The translations under genes were made by a program, and so were the position numbers. Of a stretch of 64,000 nucleotides of DNA, positions 56,611-64,000 are shown piece by piece. Numbering within the stretch: the first letter of the stretch is position 1; each line of letters opens with the position of its first letter. Under the pieces are notes generated by a model. That model worked only from the letters and a program-made list of their open reading frames with translations. It searched no databases and was not told the origin of the DNA. The stretch lies in assembly GCA_011316305.1 (NCBI GenBank), contig SAUG01000054.1:62001-126000 (forward strand), written 5' to 3'. Source of the DNA: Rusavskia elegans. Lineage: Eukaryota; Ascomycota; Lecanoromycetes; Teloschistales; Teloschistaceae.

Positions 56611-56959
56611 ATGGCCTCCAACAACAACCCCACTGAGAATCCCTCCATGCTCCACGGTCACGCCGGTTATGTCGCGGGTGCCGCAAAGGTCATCTCCCTC
56701 TCCGTCATTCCTCACCCTGCTCAATGACACTGACTCTTGGGGATATCAGGAAGCAATCGGGACATATGTCTCCTCCGACCCATCTTGGAAGACCTCCGGT
56801 ACCGAAACGAAAGATGCTGCTGTGGCGGAGATGAGGGCGGCGAAGGAGCAGAGCCAGGGTGGGCCAGGGAAGAATGAAACAGTGGGCAAGATGGAGGAGA
56901 AATTGGGTAGCGCGGTAGGCTGTGAGGGCATGGTTGGGGAAGGAAAGGAGAGGCAGTGA
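56611..56959 (+). CDS. CsbD-like / mismatched-base-pair and cruciform DNA recognition family protein (Hmp1-like)
   Basis: Exons 56611-56688 and 56750-56959 give 95 residues. It begins MASNNNPTENPSMLHGHAGYVAGAAKEAIG, continues KTSGTETKDAAVAEMRAAKEQ and ends with KMEEKLGSAVGCEGMVGEGKE. Small, hydrophilic, Gly/Lys/Glu-rich proteins of this type fall in the CsbD-like group, which includes Ustilago Hmp1, reported to bind four-way junction and mismatched DNA, and bacterial general stress proteins. The intron falls between AGAAK and EAIG. Its role here is probably stress-related; DNA binding is only by family inference. An in-frame Met at 56542 upstream would add 23 residues. Confidence 0.85.
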
Positions 56960-57127
56960 TACGTGGTCAGAAATTGATGGCTCGGGGATGGGTGCATGGT
57001 ATGGCGTACGGAATGCATAGGAGTGAATCACACTCAAGGAACTGTTCTCCAAAGAATCTTGTTAGGTCGATGTATGATGAACCTTGGCGATGAACGAGAC
57101 ACCAGTTTGTTCCATCCAATCCCAAGG

Positions 57128-58822
57128 TCAACTTTCGCTGTGGAAGTGCAGCTCATCCAGCAATGCCACCGTCTCAGCAGGACTTGCAATCCAGGCCGTT
57201 GTACACGCCAGCCGAGCCTAGAATTCCGTGTCAGCCAATGTTTGACCCTCATGAGTACTTCGAAGCGAAGCAACCAGAGAAATTGCAAATACCTTGAAGT
57301 CATTTGCGCCTGCTGAGAGAAACTGATCACCAACGTGTAGTGTCTTGCTGCCTTCGATGCCCCCAAGATAGCGTTGGCACGACAAAACACCCCATGATTT
57401 ATCTCCAATGTCAACGAAGACGTCATTGCCCCCTGCAGAAAGAAACCGTCAATTACCGGGCGTCTCCATTTCCCAGTGACAACGTGACTGACCATTGAAA
57501 GCGCAGAATGGCACCTTCTTCCCCGGAATCGACAAGTCCAGGATCTGCTGCGTCACCAAGACAGTCTCTTCCAATTGCTCCCGGTTGAACTTCTGTTTGC
57601 CTGGCCCGGCTACCGGAATGATTCCTACAGCTCGGTCTTTACGCAAGATCTGTGCAGAAAGCTGCATGTTGCCTATACACTCTCGCAGAGCACCCTCCGC
57701 TACATCAAGCAATGACTGGATATCCTCTTCCTGCCACGATCGCATCTCATCCAGCATCCACGTCTTTCGCGGAACGTACTTGAGGAAGCTCTCGGCATGG
57801 AAATCGAATTCGAACAGATAGTTGCTTTCTCCGCCCAGGATAATGACTTTCGGGTCCTCAACCTCTTTTTCCGAGACGGCGTTGGCGACTGCGTCAAGCA
57901 GCCCATGGAGCCTCTCATAGTATTTGGCGGCATCCGTGTACCCTGCCGCCGTCACGATGCCGACGTGAGTGCCCTGGCACAGAAGTTTGAGGATCCTTGA
58001 GATGACTGGGTTTTCGTCGGCCAAGGATTCCCCATCATCGTATAGCGTCACATCTCCATCAAAAGTCACCAGATCTATAGATCCGTTGCGGGTCAGACTC
58101 ATCAGCTGGGCCGAGTTGAGTGTGAGACGAATGTCGTTGAAAGATGGCGGAACAAAGCGTCGTGAGCTGATCTTCCTCCGGTCATCCTGGAACTTGAAGG
58201 CTTCTTCTAGTAGAAGAGGAGTGAAGAAGACGCCAACACTGGGTACGAGATGCTTCAACTTCGATCTTCCTTGAGTGCCGCGAGTCTGATGCTCGACTTG
58301 TCTAACGGTAAGCCTGGGGGTGAAAGGTGTTTAGGGGGTACGGACTGTGGTCGGTGATGAGCTCTTCGACGTCATGCATGATCTCGGCATAACGCCTATG
58401 GGCACCAGTTTCCATCTTGGCCAGCACACCACTTCGACGCTCATCGTACGCTGCTGATGGTTGGAAATGGAGGACAAAAGGAACGGCTAGGAGACCCTAC
58501 GAATCTTGCCAGATCAGAGATGTTCACATGGTTGAAGAGAACAGAAAATGTCAATGGGCAAGAGAACGAAGTAAGGATCATTCACCTTGATCCATTCAAT
58601 CTATTTCCAGGTTCAGTGTTTTAGCTCAAGTTCGGACTTGAAGTGAAGACGCTACTAATTGATCCCTTCTATGGGTCTGATCTCGGGGTCAGTCAGTCCA
58701 AGGAGCAGAGTCGTCCAGGTCAATAACCTTGAGCGCATCTAATAGGGATCACTGTGAGCCCCAACGTCGAAAAGAACGGACGATCTTGGTTCGTTACATT
58801 CTACACGATACCTAGTCGTCAT
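57128..58822 (-). CDS. ISN1: IMP-specific 5'-nucleotidase
   Basis: Isn1 dephosphorylates IMP to inosine in the purine salvage balance. Eight exons: 58822-58798, 58738-58728, 58676-58656, 58600-58586, 58496-58342, 58301-57493, 57432-57293 and 57217-57128, 421 residues in frame (yeast 450). The first four exons (25, 11, 21 and 15 nt) read MTTRYRVEYALKTHRRDQLIEWIK, the expected N terminus, and join to GLLAVPFVLHFQPSAAYDERR. Catalytic HAD-like FDGDVTLYDDG and GIVTAAGY follow; the C terminus contains NGGNDVFVDIGDK, KTLHVGDQFLSAGANDFKARLACTTAWI and a normal stop. The fifth intron is 40 nt, or 28 nt with the earlier acceptor that keeps LTVR. The gene is divergent from NTE1. Confidence 0.92.
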
Positions 58823-59290
58823 GTTGCTCAACAAAGTCCAGGTTCAGATGTACGGGCGTTGAACAGCATCCACATCTGCTATCATGTCGGAAGCGAAGGC
58901 ATCAAAGCACAAGATCCATCATGATGCAAGTGGATCGCAAGAATTTGAAGCCCATGATTACGCTTGAATCAAAGCCCTTAATGATAGATGTGTAAGGTAT
59001 ACGATGAAAGGAAGGAATCGAGTTATCGAATGGGTTGTAATCGAGGTAGCGGTTGCTGTTTGGCTAGCAAAAGGTACGGTAGCTTATGTCATTCATGACT
59101 CGCACCCGAAAGACCCCACAGGGCTGAATGACTTGGGACTTCACATGCGAACTTGATAGGCTCCTGGTCTGTACAGCGACAACAACAGCTCCCATCAAGA
59201 CTAATCATGCGACGGATGCTGACAGCGCTTGGACACCAGCCCCACGCAAGCCGATGCCGGCCAGTATGAGGGACTGCAACAGCTGCAGCC
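58823..59290. promoter_or_regulatory. Divergent intergenic region, ISN1 / NTE1
   Basis: 468 bases between divergent starts, presumably both promoters. No recognisable motif or repeat was found. Confidence 0.4.
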
Positions 59291-62200
59291 ATGGATTCTC
59301 CTCCGGCCAACACTACCTCGACCAGCCTGAGCCCTCTCGTTAGCACCGCAACATCGAGTCTCTACAGAGCATCTATATCAGCTCTGACCGTCCCTCCCAA
59401 TAATGCCTCAGCATCCACCACCTGGATGGGTCAGGCCAGTCAAGCGGTCGTGGCCACGGCAAGGCTCATACCTGCCGTGCTGCTCTGGATTATCACATTT
59501 ACCACCATCACCCTCCCCACCGTGCTCTTTACTCTGTTCTCCACCAGCCTGACCTTCACGATGAATGCTACCACCTTGTATGCTGCTCGAACTCGATCCA
59601 TTGACCAGAGGGACTGACGTATATCTAGGCTCTTGATAGTGCTGGTTTTCGCCTCGACCATAACATGGATCGTCAGATACCGCTATCTGACCATGTACAC
59701 CCGCCTACCGCCAGAACCTCAACGAAAGGAACCTCAGATCGATCTGTTCCCGGATACTCAAGAGGGTTATTCCAAGCCTGGACTGGCAAATTACCTGGAC
59801 GAATTTCTAAGTGCGATCAAAGTGTTCGGATATCGTACGTAGGTGCTTGCTGTCCCGCCATTTCCTGCATCCGACTGAGCAGCTTTCTAGTCGAACGCTC
59901 TGTCTTCCACGAGTTGACCCGTACTATGCAAACCCGAAAATTGATTGCCGGCGAAACGCTGCTGCTCGAGGAAGAGAAAGGGTTCTGCTTGGTCGTCGAT
60001 GGCATGGTACAAATCTTTGTCAAATCGGGTAGGGAGACTACCACGCCAAGATCGGCCACTTGGGTCAACGGCAGAGCTGGCGAGGATGAGGAAGGCAGGC
60101 CGGAAGAAGAGCACCAAGGCTATCAACTCCTGACCGAGGTCAAGAACGGCGCGCCCATGTCGTCACTCTTCTCGGTCCTATCTTTGTTCACAGAAGATGT
60201 CAAGCTGCGGCATGATGGCGAAGATACAGGTCTCGTCTCGCGTACATCGGCTACAAGTATGGCAGCATTCGCCCACCATTCTGGACCAGCGAGCCCAGAT
60301 GCATTGATGGACAGTCCGGTACAAGCGCCCAGTACGCGAGAACATCGATCGTCAACCATGAATCTTGATAGCCGTCTGCCTCCTGTGCCTCCACTTTTTT
60401 TGGACCCTGCCACGGAACCCCATAGGTCTCAGCCTAATTACTCCAGGCAGTCCAGACCAAGAAAGCCCTCGAAGCGGAAATCCGTTCATCCGGACATCGT
60501 GGCTCGAGCGACGGTAGACACTACGATTGCTATTATTCCGGCCACGGCTTTCCATCGCTTGACCCGTGTTTATCCCAAAGCAACTGCTCATATCGTCCAA
60601 GTCATCTTAACACGACTACAGCGCGTTACCTTAGCCACGGCTCATACTTATCTTGGCTTGACCACAGAGGTGCTACGCACTGAGCAAGACATGTCGAAAT
60701 ACACCAGCTACGACCTGCCGGACCATCTTCGTGGTTCCGCAATGGAGCGATTGAAAGACAAATTTACCAGAGAAAGGGAGCGCTTAGAGTCTGTAGAAGA
60801 GGGAATGAAAGGTATAGCATTGCACAACCCAAGAGCCGTGCCGAGAAGGCGTTCCAGTAGTCTTCGAAAGGATATTATCGCGCAGGCCAGACAGATGGCT
60901 GCACGAAGTAGTCCTAGTTCCAATGCTCTGGACGCTGCGATTGCAGACTCCAAATCTGGCGTGAGTCCAGGCGACCTTGTCACCAACCTGCAGATGTCTC
61001 AATTTGCAGCCAGACATCCAGGCCACCCAAGGATGTCTAAGTCGATCTCGGAGAGAGATGCCTTTTCGCCCACCAACGCCAATGAGATGACGAGTCCACT
61101 CGGTGAAGTAGAATTCAAACCAATCATACCGTCTCCCGTTCCCGCAAGTATGCAAATCCGCAGGCAAGATTCGCTGGATGAAGACGCTATGTTTCGTAGC
61201 TCGATTCTGGAGTGCATTATCAAAGCTATTGGCTTGACTGGAACGAAGGACGCGATCAGGAGACCGTCGAGCTCGGTTGAGCACTCACCACGGATGACCT
61301 CTTTCGACGCCCAGAAAGGAAAAGCAACCTTCAGTAATGCTTTTGGCTTCATGGACCCTTATGATGGCTCCGGGGACGGTGACAACGAGTCAATGCATTC
61401 CGCATCTGGGATCAGCCTTGGGCCTTCTTACACTACCCACGCAATTGCGGCTGAATCGCGCGATGAGCTCGAGATAGTCTATTTCCCGAAGGATGCTGTG
61501 CTGGTTGAGCAAGGGGAGAGAAATCCTGGACTGTACTATGTTATCGACGGCTTTCTCGACGCAAGTATCCCTGGCGACGAGCAGGACATCGCGGATATGA
61601 CCACAATGAATGGCTCTACCCATCGGGGCGCTGAAGAATTATTGCCGCCGCTCACACGCACGTCCTCGAGGACATCTTCAGCACGGGGTGGCTCCCGGGG
61701 TGGCAAGAAGCGGTCGCGGTCTCGCAACAGTCTGTTTCTAATCAAGCCGGGAGGACTGGCAGGTTACGTTGGGACCATCTCCTCATTCCGATCTTTTGTG
61801 GATGTCCGAGCCAAGACAGATGTGTACGTCGGTTTTCTGCCACGAACCTCTTTGGAACGCCTGGTCGAAAAATTTCCCGTCATACTGCTGACGATGGCGA
61901 AGAGGCTTACCAGTCTCTTACCGCGGCTGATCTTACATATCGACTTTGCACTTGAGTGGGTGCAAATAGACGCAGGCCAAGTGATACATCACCAAGATGA
62001 CGAGAGCGATGCGATATACATCGTCCTTAATGGGCGTCTCCGTGCTTTGCTTGAAAAGGGTGATGGCCAGATGCGAGTTGTAGGGGAGTATGGACAAGGA
62101 GAAAGCGTAGGAGAGCTCGAAGTTATGACAGAATCCAGGCGGCCGGCTACATTGCACGCCATTCGAGACACCGAGGTTGCCAAATTCCCCAAAAGCCTCT

Positions 62201-63954
62201 TCAATAGCCTCGCGCTGGAACATCCTGGCATCACCATCAAGATATCCAAGATCATTGCTCAACGTATGCGAGCCTTGATTGAGGATCCTTTCTTCGAGCA
62301 GAATAAGGAAGGGGTGAATGCCGCGTCGAACAAGAATGCCACGTCCACAATGAACCTTCGAACCACAGCCATCTTGCCTGTCACCGCGGGCGTCCCGGTG
62401 GTCGAGTTTGGCAGCCGCCTCCTGACAGCTCTGAACCAGATCGGAGTCGTCAACGGAGTCACATCACTCAACCAGGCCGCTATACTGAACCATCTTGGGC
62501 GACATGCCTTCTCGCGGATGGGAAGGCTGAAGCTCTCCCAGTATCTCGCAGATCTGGAAGAGAGATTTGGAATGCTCCTGTACATCGCAGATACGAATGT
62601 TAATTCCCCCTGGACGCAGACGTGCATCAGCCAGGCCGATTGCATTCTTCTGGTCGGACTTGCAGAGGGCTCCCCAAGTATGGGCGAGTACGAGCGCTTC
62701 TTGTTGGGGACCAAGACAACAGCCAGGAAGGAGTTGGTGCTCCTCCATGTGGATCGGTATTCGACACCTGGCTTGACGCGGAAGTGGCTTCGCAACCGGC
62801 TTTGGATCAATGGCGGCCACCACCACATTCAAATGGCTTTCCGAACTCACACCGAGCCTGCCCATCCTCAGATCAAGCGTTTCGGGACCGCACTAAAGCA
62901 GAGAGTGCAGGTACTCCAGGCCGAGATACAGAAATACACGTCCAAACGCATACGGCAGACACCGTTGTATTCGGCCGACACGCCGTTCAAAGGAGACTTC
63001 CATCGATTGGCCAGACGGTTATGCGGCAAGTCCGTGGGGCTTGTCCTGGGTGGAGGTGGCGCACGGGGTATATCTCAAGTCGGAGTCATTCGCGCCCTCG
63101 AAGAAGCGGGGATACCGATCGATATCATCGGAGGCACCTCGATCGGTGCGTTCATCGGTGCGCTCTATGCCCGGGACGCAGACGTTGTACCCATGTACGG
63201 CCGCGCGAAGAAATTCGCCGGACGGATGGGCAGTATGTGGCGCTTTGCACTCGACCTGACGTACCCTTCATCATCCTACACCACCGGGCATGAATTCAAT
63301 CGAGGAATATTCAAGACGTTCGGGGATTCCCAGATCGAAGACTTCTGGCTTGATTTCTACTGCAACACCACCAACATCAGCAAATCCCGCAGCGAGTACC
63401 ACAACTCTGGCTACGTGTGGCGCTATGTCCGAGCATCCATGTCCTTGGCCGGCTTGATCCCGCCGATGTGTGATGAAGGCAGCATGCTACTCGATGGCGG
63501 TTACGTGGATAACCTCACGGTCACCCACATGAGATCTTTGGGCGCCGAAACGATCTTCGCGGTCGACGTGGGTAGCCTTTACGATAACATGCCCCAGGCA
63601 TTTGGTGACTCTCTCTCCGGCATGTGGGCTCTAGTCAATCGGTGGAACCCATTTTCGTCTTTTCCCAATCCTCCTACATTGTCGGAGATCCAGGCCCGAC
63701 TTGCCTATGTAAGTAGTGTGGATGCTCTGGAAAGGGCAAAGACGACGCCTGGATGTCTTTACATGAGACCGCCGATTGATCCGTATGGAACGCTGGACTT
63801 TGGGAAATTCGATGAGATTTACAAAGTCGGGTATGAGTATGGGAAGGAGTTTCTAGCAGGGTTGAGAGACAAGGGGCTCTTGCCGGTCATGGAGGAGACG
63901 GAGGAGAAGAGGAACCTGAGGCGGACGATGGCACCCAGGAGAGCGAGTGTTTGA
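59291..63954 (+). CDS. NTE1: Lysophospholipase Nte1 (neuropathy target esterase homolog)
   Basis: Nte1 is an ER phospholipase B that deacylates phosphatidylcholine to glycerophosphocholine. Exons 59291-59577, 59629-59834 and 59891-63954 give 1518 residues. Two membrane helices lie at about 55-120 ([20 protein letters not shown], then [15 protein letters not shown]). Cyclic-nucleotide-binding-like modules follow, recognisable in [41 protein letters not shown] and [20 protein letters not shown]. The patatin domain (about 1210-1375) has the oxyanion loop LGGGGARG, the nucleophile elbow GTSIGA (about S1246) and the catalytic Asp in LDGGYVDN (about 1363), so it is intact. Ser/Arg-rich phosphorylatable loops separate the modules. 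The stop lies 46 bases before the window end. Confidence 0.95.
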
Positions 63955-64000
63955 CGTCGATTGAGACGTGTCCGTGGATGGCTTTGCGTGCTATGCTCGA

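Noticed and set aside
13462..63954. VIP1 and NTE1 models both total 4557 coding bases, and both exons of the gene at 48906 are 489 nt
   Set aside because: The genes are unrelated in sequence; equal lengths are coincidence.
1..64000. CRISPR array, phage, bacterial operon or ribosomal RNA
   Set aside because: No regularly spaced identical repeats with unique spacers, no prokaryotic gene organisation, and no rRNA-like sequence; genes have spliceosomal introns.

Overview
The window is nuclear DNA of a filamentous ascomycete (Pezizomycotina; class not determinable by eye). The evidence is short GT-AG introns of about 40 to 150 nt, a fungal housekeeping gene set (THR4, UTP21, VIP1, EMC10, OPT transporter, TFG1, HGH1, ISN1, NTE1), and an extremely AT-rich block with the dinucleotide signature of repeat-induced point mutation (RIP).

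Layout. Bases 1-3590 are a RIP-type AT-rich isochore with decayed repeat arrays and no credible gene. It ends abruptly against a decayed, truncated FGAM synthase (purine pathway) copy at about 3722-6130 that still holds an intron. From 6612 the window is ordinary gene-dense euchromatin: THR4 (-), UTP21 (-), VIP1 (+), a secreted unknown (-), an inositol-monophosphatase-family enzyme (-), a DUF676 serine esterase (-), a DAGK/sphingoid-base-kinase-like lipid kinase (-), a single-pass membrane protein (+), EMC10 (-), a small 4-Cys secreted protein (-), an RBR ubiquitin ligase (-), an OPT transporter (-), an OB-fold plus five-CCCH-finger protein (+), TFG1 (-), a Cid1-like terminal nucleotidyltransferase (+), a Kex2-site-containing cysteine-rich secreted protein (+), HGH1 (+), a 2EXR/F-box-like protein (-), a CsbD-like stress protein (+), ISN1 (-) and NTE1 (+). 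The longest stretches without a credible gene in this part are 29730-32601, 49979-51779 and 53221-55283.

Functional links. Four neighbours at 13-27 kb (VIP1, inositol monophosphatase family, DUF676 esterase, DAG/sphingoid kinase) plus NTE1 at the far end act on inositol phosphates or membrane lipids. Several pairs are divergent with short shared intergenic regions (UTP21/VIP1, lipid kinase/TM protein, OPT/CCCH, TFG1/TUTase, ISN1/NTE1). Most intergenic gaps show nothing recognisable.

Most notable: the RIP block with an inverted pair of 11-bp-period arrays that show successive CpA to TpA change; microexons of 11-21 nt in THR4 and ISN1; a terminal nucleotidyltransferase whose catalytic Asp triad is split by an insertion of about 315 residues; an OB-fold/CCCHx5 architecture with a repeated finger-plus-tail module; and a six-cysteine peptide bracketed by Kex2 sites. 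Intron models were built by hand and checked for frame only; no database search was run.
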